A stretch of DNA of 64,000 bases from Gemmatimonadaceae bacterium. GTDB lineage: Bacteria > Gemmatimonadota > Gemmatimonadetes > Gemmatimonadales > Gemmatimonadaceae. A model generated the notes under the pieces. It was not told where the DNA came from and made no database searches. It saw nothing but the letters and a program-made list of their open reading frames with translations. Numbering within the stretch: the first letter of the stretch is position 1; every line of letters starts with the position of its first letter. Positions 52,145 through 60,914 of the stretch are shown piece by piece. The stretch spans positions 186,001 to 250,000 of the forward strand of contig DASXKV010000054.1 in assembly GCA_036496605.1 (NCBI GenBank). Direction: 5' to 3'. Both the position numbers and the translations under genes were made by a program.

Positions 52145-54997
52145 TCAGCGGCGACTCTCTCGCTGCAGCTGGAAGCTTTTGAGCTTACTCAGGCCATCGC
52201 GCGCCTTACGGACCGATACGAGATCGGTGTCGGCTTTCGGCCATTGCGCGAGGAATCGCTCGTACAAGCTGCGGACACGTGCCTGATCGCCGATGCGTTC
52301 GTAGCTGTCGGCGGCGCTCACCGGCGCGATCAATCCGTACTGCTCGGCCTCGTAGCCGTACCAGCCACCAGTCGCGCCCGCGAGGGACTCGTACAAGCGT
52401 GCGGCGCCGTGGAGATCGCCGCTCTGGCCGACGGCACGCGCGAGGGATTCCCGGATGTACTCGGTGGAGTCCGTGGCGTAAGCGAGTCGAAGGACGCTCA
52501 CGGCGCTGTCGGGGTGACCCTGCGCGAGCGCGACCTCGCCGCTCAGAACCTGCACATTCGAGCGATCCCCGGGGTTGTCAGCGCGGGCGCGTCGGCGGAG
52601 CGTGTCGAGCACCTCGACAGCGAGCGGCAGCTGCCCGTCTCGCACGAGTGCCTTGCCGAGATAGACGAGGAACCGCGGCTCGAAGTAGGCCTTCCTGAAC
52701 AGCCCATACGCCGAGCGGATCTCCGCGCTCGCCGAGTCGCGCCAGCCTTTCTCTTGCTCGGCCGACGCGAGGAAGAGGCGATTGCGCGCCTCCGTCAGCT
52801 CGCGATTCGGCGCCTCACTGAGCAGCGTCGCCTGGCGAAAGCGATCGATCGCTTCGGCGTAGTGCCCCTGCGACATCGCGAGGAGGCCTAACGAGCGATT
52901 ACCGCGCGCCTGCTGATCGGGATCGCCGACGAGCATCGAGTCGTACACGGCTCGCGCTTCGTCGTGCTTGCCGGCCAGCACGAGCGTCTCGCCATACTCG
53001 TGATTCAAGTTCTCGAGCGTGAGCAGGTTTGGCTGCAGCCGGAAGGCACGCTTGTAGTTCACGATGGCGGAGTCGTATGCGGCGAGTTCCTTGTGTGCCG
53101 TGGCGAGATTGATGTAATCGCCGGCGCTGCTGGAATCGCGCGACAGCTGGGTGCGCAAAGCGGCAACGGCCTCCTGCGCGTGCCCGAGACGCATGTAGTC
53201 GTAGCCGATCTTCCCCCACGCGCTGCGGTCACCGGGGTACACCGCCAGCAGCGCACGACGGAGCTCGATTGCGTGCAAGCGATTTCCTCTCCAGCTCTCC
53301 GCGGCGGCCCGCACCGTTAGGCGCTCTCGATCGGTGAGGCGGTCGAGCAGACGCAGTGCATGGTCAAAGTGCGCGTCGCCGTTGGGACGGTCGTTGGTCC
53401 AGTAATACGCGCCGCCGAGCTCTGCGTGCGCGAGGGCGAAGTCGGAGTCGATCGCGACGGCTTCCTCATAGAGCTCGACGGCGGGCTTTCGCTGTCCTGC
53501 TTTCCAGGCGGCGAGGCCGTCGGCGTATTTATGAAGGGCTTCGAGCGAGGCGGTCGTCGCCTGCGGCAGGGGAAGGTCGTGCTTCGCAATGGCACCCGCG
53601 GATTCGCCGATGTCGCGACGCAGCCGTCGCACCAGATCGTCGACGGCGGCGATCACGTCCGACCGCCGATTGGCGAGGCGCGTCTCGGCGGCGAGCGCGC
53701 GGCCACTCGACGCGTCGACGATCTGTGCCGTGAGCATGTAGCTGCTGTCGACGCGGTCGATGGCCGCGACGACCACCGAATTGATGCCCTCGCGCTGCGC
53801 CACTTCGCGAGCCGACGTCTCGTCGAGATGCATTGTTGTTGCTGCCCCGTGCGGGCGGCCCATGCGCGCGAGGGTTTGCTCAATCCGTGCGCGGGGGAAC
53901 ACGCTCACATAGGCAGACTGCTGAAGACCCGTCGCCAGCGCCGCATCGAGCGCACGATCGAAGATCGAATCGCGCGTGCGGTTGTCGAAGTCCGCGGCAA
54001 GAATCCATGCTCGTTCGGCGTCGCGGCCGCGATTCGTGTACATCCGAGAGAGGATGAGCGCGAGCAGCACGATCAAGCCGGCGGCAAATCCGGCGACTCG
54101 GTAGGGCTTCGTCTTCTGTGTAACGAGGCGGAACGGCGTCGCGCGGCGTGGCGCCGCCGCGGCTTCGACTGTCGGCGCCGGGGCTGACGCGAACGTCCGC
54201 GGAGTAGCTGGCGCGACTGGCGCCGTCGTCGGCGGGACGACGCGGGGCTCGGTCGAACGTCGAGGGGCGTCCGTCTTCACCGGCTGTCGACGCAGCTTGT
54301 CGGCGAGTGCGGCGACCGCGGGATTGGGCTCGGCTTCGAGATCGTCGCGAACGAGCGTGTGATAGATCTCGGCATGGCGCAACGCGCTGGCGCGGTCACC
54401 GGTCGCGGCAAGCTCCGTCATGAGCGAGAGGACGACTCGCGTCTTCCGCGGCTCCATGACGGCGAGCCGTTGCCAGCGTTGCACCGCGCCCGCGTGGTCG
54501 CCCTTCCCGGCCGCCTCCGTGGCGAGGGATTCGAGCGCGAATTCCACCTCTCTCGTTAGGCGCGCACGCTCCTCGTCGACCCAGCGATCGAATCCCGGCG
54601 CGCCCGTGATGAACACGCCGTCGAGGAACGGCCCCCTATAGAGCTCCGCCGCGCCGATGCGATCGCCGCGTGCCAGCGCCGCCTGGAAGTCTTCGACGTC
54701 GCTCGTTATTGCAGCCGGATTGAGTGATGGTTCTTCGCGACCGATGACGAGTGCCTCAGCCCCGAGATCTTTCTTGAGCGAGTAGAGAGTCTGATCGAGG
54801 GCATGGCGCGCGCGGTCGGTGTCGCTCTCTGGCCAGAACAGTGCGAGGAGCTTGTCGCGCGGCACGCCACGGGGCGCACTCACGGCGAGAACAGCGAGCA
54901 GGGCCAAGCGCCGCCGTGCCGATGTTGCGGCAGACGGCGACGCTCTACCGTCGCTTTGCTCGATCGAAAGGCCACCGAGCGTCCGAAGCCTCAACAC
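52145..54997 (-). CDS. Membrane-anchored BTAD/TPR transcriptional regulator
   Basis: The protein has 950 aa. Residues 1-95 form an OmpR-like winged helix (MLRLRTLGGLSIEQ, RRRLALLAVLAVSAPRGVPR, DRARHALDQTLYSLKKDLG), 96-245 a BTAD helical domain. Then a Pro/Ala-rich linker and one membrane helix (301-320; VAGFAAGLIVLLALILSRMY). After it come a FlgO/penicillin-binding-like sensor segment (AWILAADFDNRTRDSIFDRA, VNSVVVAAIDRVDSSYMLTA) and TPR repeats to the end. The layout resembles CadC/ToxR tethered activators with an extracytoplasmic sensor. It is likely to control the ADOP permease downstream. Confidence 0.85.
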   Translation of the reverse strand: MLRLRTLGGLSIEQSDGRASPSAATSARRRLALLAVLAVSAPRGVPRDKLLALFWPESDTDRARHALDQTLYSLKKDLGAEALVIGREEPSLNPAAITSDVEDFQAALARGDRIGAAELYRGPFLDGVFITGAPGFDRWVDEERARLTREVEFALESLATEAAGKGDHAGAVQRWQRLAVMEPRKTRVVLSLMTELAATGDRASALRHAEIYHTLVRDDLEAEPNPAVAALADKLRRQPVKTDAPRRSTEPRVVPPTTAPVAPATPRTFASAPAPTVEAAAAPRRATPFRLVTQKTKPYRVAGFAAGLIVLLALILSRMYTNRGRDAERAWILAADFDNRTRDSIFDRALDAALATGLQQSAYVSVFPRARIEQTLARMGRPHGAATTMHLDETSAREVAQREGINSVVVAAIDRVDSSYMLTAQIVDASSGRALAAETRLANRRSDVIAAVDDLVRRLRRDIGESAGAIAKHDLPLPQATTASLEALHKYADGLAAWKAGQRKPAVELYEEAVAIDSDFALAHAELGGAYYWTNDRPNGDAHFDHALRLLDRLTDRERLTVRAAAESWRGNRLHAIELRRALLAVYPGDRSAWGKIGYDYMRLGHAQEAVAALRTQLSRDSSSAGDYINLATAHKELAAYDSAIVNYKRAFRLQPNLLTLENLNHEYGETLVLAGKHDEARAVYDSMLVGDPDQQARGNRSLGLLAMSQGHYAEAIDRFRQATLLSEAPNRELTEARNRLFLASAEQEKGWRDSASAEIRSAYGLFRKAYFEPRFLVYLGKALVRDGQLPLAVEVLDTLRRRARADNPGDRSNVQVLSGEVALAQGHPDSAVSVLRLAYATDSTEYIRESLARAVGQSGDLHGAARLYESLAGATGGWYGYEAEQYGLIAPVSAADSYERIGDQARVRSLYERFLAQWPKADTDLVSVRKARDGLSKLKSFQLQRESRR

Positions 54998-55088
54998 GCC
55001 GGACTGTCCTCCGCCTTGCGGATGGCGAGACTAGCGTACGGTCGGACTTGTGATGACGCAAGACCAAACGACGACGGCGGCTCGATCC

Positions 55089-55772
55089 TCAGCTCCGGGG
55101 TTGATCCGTCGCGTCCCTGCCCAGTTGCGCCGGCTTGTAGTTGCGCCGCTCGGGAAGCCGTTCCCTCAATTCGCGCCCGCTCATTCCGGTGTTATAAACC
55201 TGCGCTCCAGGCTCGAACTCCTTCCCCCGAACGAGTTCTCCAACAACCACAGGCTCGAAGCCGGCGTCCCGGACCAGCCGTGCGACGACATCCAGCGCCT
55301 CGCGGTCGTCACTGGCCAGCGGGATGCCGACTTGCTCACCCTTCCGATGCGCCTCCGTCTCGAGTGTCTTGTAATAAACGGTATTGAACGCCTTCACCCA
55401 GCGCGCCCGCGGGAACATCGAGGCAGTCCAGCCCGCGGATCCGCGCGGATCGCGCGTCGCCTCGCGGGCGAAGCTGCCGTCCCGCTGCTCGTAGGCATTG
55501 CCCGTGTCGAGGACGATCTTGCCGGCCAGCAATGGTCCGATGTCTCGCGCCAGTTCCGGCATCGCCTTGAGCGGCACGGTGACCAGGACGGCGTCACCGA
55601 ATTGCGACGCCTCCGCGGGCGAACCGGCGGAGGCGCGCTCGCCAAGCTTCTTGACGAGGGACTCGAGCTCGTTAGGGTGACGCGACGCAAGTCGCACGTC
55701 GTGTCCAGCGTCGACCCACAGCTTCGCGAGAGTCGAACCGATCATCCCCGCGCCAACGATGCCGATGCGCAT
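55089..55772 (-). CDS. NADPH-dependent F420 reductase-like / NAD(P)-binding protein
   Basis: The protein has 227 aa. It has a dinucleotide-binding N-terminus, MRIGIVGAGMIGSTLAKLWV, with DVRLASRHP for NADP preference, and DAVLVTVPLKAMPELARDIG, KIVLDTGNAYEQRDG, WVKAFNTVYYKTLETEA, SDDREALDVVARLVRDAGFE. This is the F420:NADP oxidoreductase-like fold, though no F420 synthesis genes are in the window. The C-terminal 30 residues are not conserved-looking. A role in redox recycling is inferred. Confidence 0.82.
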   Translation of the reverse strand: MRIGIVGAGMIGSTLAKLWVDAGHDVRLASRHPNELESLVKKLGERASAGSPAEASQFGDAVLVTVPLKAMPELARDIGPLLAGKIVLDTGNAYEQRDGSFAREATRDPRGSAGWTASMFPRARWVKAFNTVYYKTLETEAHRKGEQVGIPLASDDREALDVVARLVRDAGFEPVVVGELVRGKEFEPGAQVYNTGMSGRELRERLPERRNYKPAQLGRDATDQPRS

Positions 55773-55848
55773 GACGGCCTCCAGCAGATCGAGAAGGTGA
55801 ACATCTCAGAGTAATCTGCCAGCGGGCGCAATTGGCCCTCCAAAGCCG

Positions 55849-56220
55849 CTATCTGCGCGCGACGTAGGTCGCGAGGAGGCCGACGATCGCGGGAATGACC
55901 GCCATGGCACCCTGACCCTGGATCAGTGTCGTCACCACGGCGCCGATCATGATAATCACCAAACCCCGCGCGGCGACCGGCGTTAGGCGCTCCTGAATGT
56001 GAAACAGGCCGGGCAGAACCACGCCGAGGGCACCCAAGGTCTCGCAGATGCCGATGAACTTGATGAAGCCGCCGGGAAGGTGGGACTGTTCGGCGAGCAC
56101 GGCGGCAGGTAGCACCAGCTTCATTCCACCCGCAAAAAGAAAGATCGCGGCCAAAAGGCCCTGGGCGATCCACATGCGGGTGGTGGACCGGTCGCGCTGG
56201 CTCAGACTGATCGAGGTCAT
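55849..56220 (-). CDS. DoxX family membrane protein
   Basis: The product is 123 aa from ATG 56220; the open frame reaches 56406 but the earlier part reads as non-coding. Four membrane helices: WIAQGLLAAIFLFAGGMKLV, FIKFIGICETLGALGVVLPG, LTPVAARGLVIIMIGAVVTT, and VIPAIVGLLATYVARR, the DoxX/DoxD pattern. Such proteins are quinone-linked or stress-associated. It lies 76 bp upstream of the F420-type reductase gene in the same direction, so both may serve redox balance. Confidence 0.85.
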   Translation of the reverse strand: MTSISLSQRDRSTTRMWIAQGLLAAIFLFAGGMKLVLPAAVLAEQSHLPGGFIKFIGICETLGALGVVLPGLFHIQERLTPVAARGLVIIMIGAVVTTLIQGQGAMAVIPAIVGLLATYVARR

Positions 56221-56433
56221 GGTCGTGTCTCCGAGTTCGGGTTGGCTTGGGTTTTCTGTCCTCTGCCAACACGTCGAGCGGCGAGATCGGAAATCGACAC
56301 GCGGAGAAATCAGGGAAGCGATGGGCTCTGGCTCCTTGGCGGGCCGCCTGGGGAAACATTCCGCCGGGCAAGAGCATTGACACACTACCTGTCGAAACGG
56401 TACCAAGCGGCCCTACTCGATGAGCCACTATGA

Positions 56434-56574
56434 CGGGCGACATGCGGCACCTTCCGAACGACGGTCGAAATCGAGAACCCAGCACGGCGAGGCGTACGGC
56501 GCGCCTTGCATGGCGTGCTCGTCGATACTGGCGCCGAAGTCTCCTGGGTTCCAGCCGCCTGCGGCGGCCGCTCC
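56434..56574 (+). pseudogene. N-terminal remnant of a retropepsin-like aspartyl protease
   Basis: In one frame the sequence reads GTFRTTVEIENPARRGVRRA, LHGVLVDTGAEVSWVPA, which is the start of clan AA proteases with the catalytic VDTGAE. No start codon fits this frame: the nearby ATG (56442) is one base out (atgcggcacc instead of the expected atgggcacc), so one inserted base has broken the gene. The frame runs into the convergent VPS10 gene and loses its second half. The remainder of 56221-56433 holds no gene. Confidence 0.6.
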
Positions 56575-59500
56575 CTAACGCTGATCCGCCAATCCGCTGA
56601 CCTCCTTCTTGACGGCGGCCAGCTCGGCGCGGCTCTCAATCAATGCCTGCCGGTTCATCGCCGTGGGCGGCGCGAAGCTTCCCTGCTGCGCGCCCTGACC
56701 GTTGAACGCCCGCGCCACGGCACCGAGCTTGGCACGCGTTGCGTTCCGTCCAACCGTTAGGCGCCGCTCCAGAGCGACGTATCGCGCCGAGTCCGCACCC
56801 GTCGCCGACGAGCGCCGCGAGCGCAGATCGGCGACGACCCGCTCGACCTCGACCTGCGCCGCCTGGATATCCAGCAAGAACGACTCACGCGTGCGCTGCT
56901 GCGCCAACGTATAAGTACTCATCGGATCCGCGCGCACCTCGAGAGGACGCGAGCTCGTGTCGCCATCGACATCGAGCGTGACAGTAAATGCTCCCGGGGC
57001 GACGAATGGCCCGCGCACGCCGATGTCGTGCATCGGCACCGGCAATTGTTGCTGCGGCTCGACGCGCCGGCCGCCACCTTCACCGCCGCCCTCTTCAGCG
57101 ACCACACCCGCACCGACGGTCGATGGCGGCGGCTCATGCCGGAGATCCCACGTCACGCGGTGAATGACGCCGGCCGTCGTGCTGCCCAACAGCACACGAA
57201 CGACTTTCCCATTCGCGCGGCGAATCGTGAGGCGGACCTTCTGCGCCGGACGCGAGAGATAGTAGGTGAGCGCCGCGCCGTCGGCGGGATTCTCCGCGGC
57301 GTAAAAGCCTTGCGCCATGTTCGAGACGTCGTCCCAATACTGCATGAGCGTCGCGCGGCGCGTTGGAAAGAGATGGGACCCTCGCGCCGCGATCATGTCC
57401 GACCACTCGCCGATCGGGGACGCGTCGTCGAGGAGCCAGAGGCTGCGGCCGTGCGTGGCGAGGAGCAGGTCCTTCGTCCGCGGATGGATCAGAATGTCGT
57501 CGTAGATCGTCGTCGGCAGGTTGCTCGTTAGGCGTGTCCAGTGCGCGCCCGTATCGAGCGTCACGAAGAGGAAGCGCTCCGTGCCCGCGAAGAGGACGCT
57601 GGGCTTCCCCGGGTACTCGGCGATGCTGCGTACCGACGCGTCGCCGGGAAGGCCGGCGCTGATCGATTTCCACGTCTTGCCGAAGTCCGTCGTGCGGACG
57701 ATGTACGGCGCGAAGTCCCCACTGCGATGCGCGTCGAAGGCAACGTAGGCCGTGGCACGCGCGGCCGACGAGGCAACAATGCGTCCGACGTAGGTACCAT
57801 TCGCAATTCCGGTCGACGTGCTGATCGCGGTGCTCAACTCGTGCCACGTCGTTCCACCGTCGGTCGAGAGCTGCACATTACCGTCATCCGTACCGATCCA
57901 TAGAACGTGGCCGTCGAGCGGTGACTCAGCGATCGCGGTGAGCTCGCTGTAGCTCGATTCGCCGTCGTTGCGCGAGATCTTGATCTCGCGATCCTTGATA
58001 CCCATCAAGGTGAGTGTGTCGCGATTGATATTGCGCGTGAGATCGGCGGTGCGTGTCCACGTCGTGCCGCGGTCGCGCGAGACGAAGAGACGGTTCGCGC
58101 CGATGTACACCGTGCCCGGCGTGTGCGTCGAGGCGACGAGCGGAGAATTCCAGTCCCACCGATACGCCGAATCGCCCTTTGGCGCTTGCGGCTTGATGTC
58201 GAGACGATCGCCCGTCTCGGGATCGACGCGTTGGACGTTGCCGTTGGTCGACGACGTGTAAAGCGTCCGATAGCCGCCCTTATCCACCTGCTGGCCCGTG
58301 CCGTCGCTCAAACCGATCTGCCTCCAGTCCTGATTGAGGATGCCTAACCAGTGGCGCGTCGCACTCGGCCCCATCCACGAGTGGTTGTCCTGCAAACCGC
58401 CGTATATCCAATACGGATCGCGATCGTCGACGGCAATATGATAGAACTGCCCGATCGGGATGTTGTTTATGCGAATGTACGTCATCCCGAGATCCCAGCT
58501 TTCGTTCAATCCGCCGTCACCGCCGACCAGAATGTGACGCGAGTCGCGTGGATCGATCCACATCGTGTGGTGATCGGTCTTGAGACCGATGTCGTATGCC
58601 GGCGACGTCGGTTGGCCCTCGAATGTGACGCCGCCATCCTCACTCTTCACGATGACGGTGCCAAGCAGCCAGATGCGCTTGTCGTTCGTGGGATCGATGA
58701 ATGGCGCGCTGTAATACATCGGACGTGGATTGACGCGGCTCGTGCGGCGCCACGTCAGGCCTGCGTCGTCGGAGCGATAGATGCCGCCTTCGGTCGGATG
58801 CTCGACGGTCGCGACGAGGGCCTTCGGATTCGACGCGCCGATCGCCAGGCCGATGCGCCCCTTGTCACCGGTGGGAATTCCCACCTCGAGTTTTTTCCAG
58901 GTGGCGCCGCCGTCGCTCGTTTTGTAGATCGCGCTGCCCGCGCCACCGCCGTTGAAGCCGAAGGCGCTGCGCAGGCGTTGGTACGTCGCGGCGTAGAGCG
59001 TATTGGGATCGCGCGGATCCATCGCGATATCCGTTGCACCCGTTAGGCTATCGACGTAGAGAATCCTGTTCCAGCTCTTGCCGCCGTCGGTTGTCTTGAA
59101 CACGCCACGCTCGGTGGTCGCTTTCCAGAGATTACCGACGGCGGCGACATACGCGACGCTGCAGTCCATTGGGTTCACGCGCACGCGGCCGATACTGGCC
59201 GTACTCGTCAGACCGACTTGCGTCCAGGTGCGGCCAGCGTCTGTCGACCGGTACATGCCGCCGCCCCACGACGAGCTCTGTCGATTGTTCTGCTCTCCCG
59301 TTCCCGCCCAGATCACACGCGGGTCGGCCTCACAGATCGCGAGATCGCCGAAGGTATTGTCGGGCAGACCGTCGAAGATCGGCGTCCACAACGTCCCCTT
59401 ATTCGTCGTCTTCCAGATGCCGCCCGAGGCACTCGCGACGTAGATCGTGGACGGATCCTTCGGGTCGACTTCGATGTCGTGAATGCGACCGCCGGTCGCG

Positions 59501-59601
59501 GCGGGTCCGATTGAACGGAAGTGGAGAGAATCGAAGGGCGATTGTGCGTGAAGCGCCGCGGGGAGAAACGCGGCTATGACCGTGAGAACGCTGCGTGGCA
59601 C
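56575..59601 (-). CDS. Large secreted VPS10/BNR-repeat beta-propeller protein
   Basis: The protein has 1008 aa with a signal peptide (MPRSVLTVIAAFLPAALHAQ). Asp-box motifs recur: TTNKGTLW, STDAGRTW, TTDGGKSW, TSDGGATW, SDDAGLTW, STDGGTTW, TTDFGKTW. They build large propellers as in sortilin-like proteins. The C-terminal part has LRHEPPPSTVGAG, a basic/Glu-rich insert and a helical RESFLLDIQAAQVEVERVVA segment. It is a paralogue of 15728-19057 with the same order (propeller, insert, beta-domain, helices) but no padR. It is monocistronic with the broken protease at its 3' end. Confidence 0.82.
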   Translation of the reverse strand: MPRSVLTVIAAFLPAALHAQSPFDSLHFRSIGPAATGGRIHDIEVDPKDPSTIYVASASGGIWKTTNKGTLWTPIFDGLPDNTFGDLAICEADPRVIWAGTGEQNNRQSSSWGGGMYRSTDAGRTWTQVGLTSTASIGRVRVNPMDCSVAYVAAVGNLWKATTERGVFKTTDGGKSWNRILYVDSLTGATDIAMDPRDPNTLYAATYQRLRSAFGFNGGGAGSAIYKTSDGGATWKKLEVGIPTGDKGRIGLAIGASNPKALVATVEHPTEGGIYRSDDAGLTWRRTSRVNPRPMYYSAPFIDPTNDKRIWLLGTVIVKSEDGGVTFEGQPTSPAYDIGLKTDHHTMWIDPRDSRHILVGGDGGLNESWDLGMTYIRINNIPIGQFYHIAVDDRDPYWIYGGLQDNHSWMGPSATRHWLGILNQDWRQIGLSDGTGQQVDKGGYRTLYTSSTNGNVQRVDPETGDRLDIKPQAPKGDSAYRWDWNSPLVASTHTPGTVYIGANRLFVSRDRGTTWTRTADLTRNINRDTLTLMGIKDREIKISRNDGESSYSELTAIAESPLDGHVLWIGTDDGNVQLSTDGGTTWHELSTAISTSTGIANGTYVGRIVASSAARATAYVAFDAHRSGDFAPYIVRTTDFGKTWKSISAGLPGDASVRSIAEYPGKPSVLFAGTERFLFVTLDTGAHWTRLTSNLPTTIYDDILIHPRTKDLLLATHGRSLWLLDDASPIGEWSDMIAARGSHLFPTRRATLMQYWDDVSNMAQGFYAAENPADGAALTYYLSRPAQKVRLTIRRANGKVVRVLLGSTTAGVIHRVTWDLRHEPPPSTVGAGVVAEEGGGEGGGRRVEPQQQLPVPMHDIGVRGPFVAPGAFTVTLDVDGDTSSRPLEVRADPMSTYTLAQQRTRESFLLDIQAAQVEVERVVADLRSRRSSATGADSARYVALERRLTVGRNATRAKLGAVARAFNGQGAQQGSFAPPTAMNRQALIESRAELAAVKKEVSGLADQR

Positions 59602-59743
59602 CGTGGATCTGACCTGTGTTGGAAGCGCGCGGAATATGAGAAGCTCGACCGCGTGACACCAGACGGTTGCTGGTCCGAATGTATGCTGGCTGCGCGCTAT
59701 GCGAGTGGCCCGACGCGTGTCGCTCAGGATGCCGAGTGCGAGG

Positions 59744-60151
59744 TCAATACCCCCACTGACGCACGATCTTGCCGCGGCGCACCTCGTAGATGTTCACGTG
59801 CTTCTGCTTCCGCCCGTTCCCCTTTGCGACATAGAAGTCAGTGACCATCGAGCCGGTGAGGACACGCTTCGAGAGCGTGAGCTTCGCATCCTTGGTGCGC
59901 TGGAAGAGCACGATGAGACTGTCGCGCACGTCGACGCGAGAGACGAGGCGCGGCCCTGCCGAATCCGACAGGTTCTGGTACAGATAGCTCGGCGGATACT
60001 CCGCCTCGATGGCGACGACGTCGTGATGATTGTAGCCGTCGAGGGCACGCTGCACGACCTTCTGCGGCAGCGTATCGCGGTGCGTAAAGTGAAACTGTGC
60101 GTGTAGCGGTCGCGCGAACGCGAGCACGAGGAAAACCAGGTAGCGCCTCAT
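59744..60151 (-). CDS. Secreted SnoaL/DUF4440-like protein
   Basis: The protein has 135 aa with a signal peptide (MRRYLVFLVLAFARPLHAQ). The body reads VVQRALDGYNHHDVVAIEAE, YPPSYLYQNLSDSAGPRLVS, RVDVRDSLIVLFQRTKDAKL, VNIYEVRRGKIVRQWGY, a cone-shaped NTF2-like fold that binds small hydrophobic ligands. No catalytic Asp-His pair is obvious, so binding rather than isomerisation is favoured. It stands alone, 142 bp upstream of the VPS10 start and 36 bp downstream of ogt. Confidence 0.75.
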   Translation of the reverse strand: MRRYLVFLVLAFARPLHAQFHFTHRDTLPQKVVQRALDGYNHHDVVAIEAEYPPSYLYQNLSDSAGPRLVSRVDVRDSLIVLFQRTKDAKLTLSKRVLTGSMVTDFYVAKGNGRKQKHVNIYEVRRGKIVRQWGY

Positions 60152-60187
60152 GTCTATAGGGCGAATGAGGGGCCGCCCGCGTAACAG

Positions 60188-60727
60188 CTAGAAAAGGGAG
60201 AGGGCCTCGGCGCGGGCCTCCAGGTCGAGCAATTTCTTCTTACGCCACACGCCGCCGCCGTAGCCGACGAGGTCTCCGGTCGAGCCGATCACGCGATGAC
60301 AGGGGATGATGATCGCGATGCGGTTATCGCCATTCGCCCGCGCCACGGCGCGCACCGCGTTAGGCTGTCCGATCGATTCGGCGAGACGCGCGTAGCTCGT
60401 CGTCGTCCCGCAGGGGATCCGCAGCAGCGCCGACCAGACCCGCGTCTGGAAGGGCGTGCCCGGCACGTCGAGGGGCAGGCTGAACTCCCGTCGGTCGCCG
60501 TGGAAGTATTCGTCGAGTTGGGCTCGCAGCGTCGCGAAGATGGGGGACTCGCCGGGCGCGAGCTCACAGTCGTGGGCGCGTCGCACGCGGTCGAGCTGCG
60601 TGTCGATCATCCGCCGGTGAGGAAACTCGAACAGGAGGAGATGCGAGTCCGACGCCGCGGCAATCATCGGACCGATCGGCGTCTCGATTTCGGCGGTGAC
60701 GGCGTGAAGTCGCGTGGTCGGGGTCAT
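60188..60727 (-). CDS. ogt: Methylated-DNA--protein-cysteine methyltransferase
   Basis: The protein has 179 aa. The active-site motif is IIIPCHRVIG with Cys143, followed by GDLVGYGGGVWRKKKLLDLE; the HTH part has TPFQTRVWSALLRIPCGTTT, SYARLAESIGQPNAVRAVAR, ANGDNRIA. It reverses O6-alkylguanine damage by transferring the alkyl group to its own cysteine. The gene strand has tataattcgga immediately before ATG; a TATAAT so close to the start would give a nearly leaderless transcript. A CGTTAGGC word lies inside (60358). Confidence 0.93.
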   Translation of the reverse strand: MTPTTRLHAVTAEIETPIGPMIAAASDSHLLLFEFPHRRMIDTQLDRVRRAHDCELAPGESPIFATLRAQLDEYFHGDRREFSLPLDVPGTPFQTRVWSALLRIPCGTTTSYARLAESIGQPNAVRAVARANGDNRIAIIIPCHRVIGSTGDLVGYGGGVWRKKKLLDLEARAEALSLF

Positions 60728-60770
60728 TCCGAATTATAGCTGCGGAGGGTATGATCGCCACGAGCCAATT

Positions 60771-60900
60771 TGTCATCCTGAGTAGCGCAGCGACGAAGGA
60801 TGTACGCGTTCATTGTTAGAGGCTGTCACGAGCAATGCAACTAAATCCTTCCCTTCACCGCGTGGGCTCCTCGAGCGCAGGCGCTGCGCACAGGGTGACA
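60771..60900. repeat. Palindromic TGTCATCCTGAG...AGGGTGACA element
   Basis: tgtcatcctgagtagcgcag and gacgaaggat on the left face atccttc, ctcgagcgcaggcgctgcgc and cagggtgaca on the right, giving a 130-bp imperfect inverted repeat. It lies between ogt and the NHL gene. It shares GTCATCC and GAAGGAT words with the elements inside ligD and the helicase. Confidence 0.6.
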
Positions 60901-60914
60901 GCGGAGAATCATTC

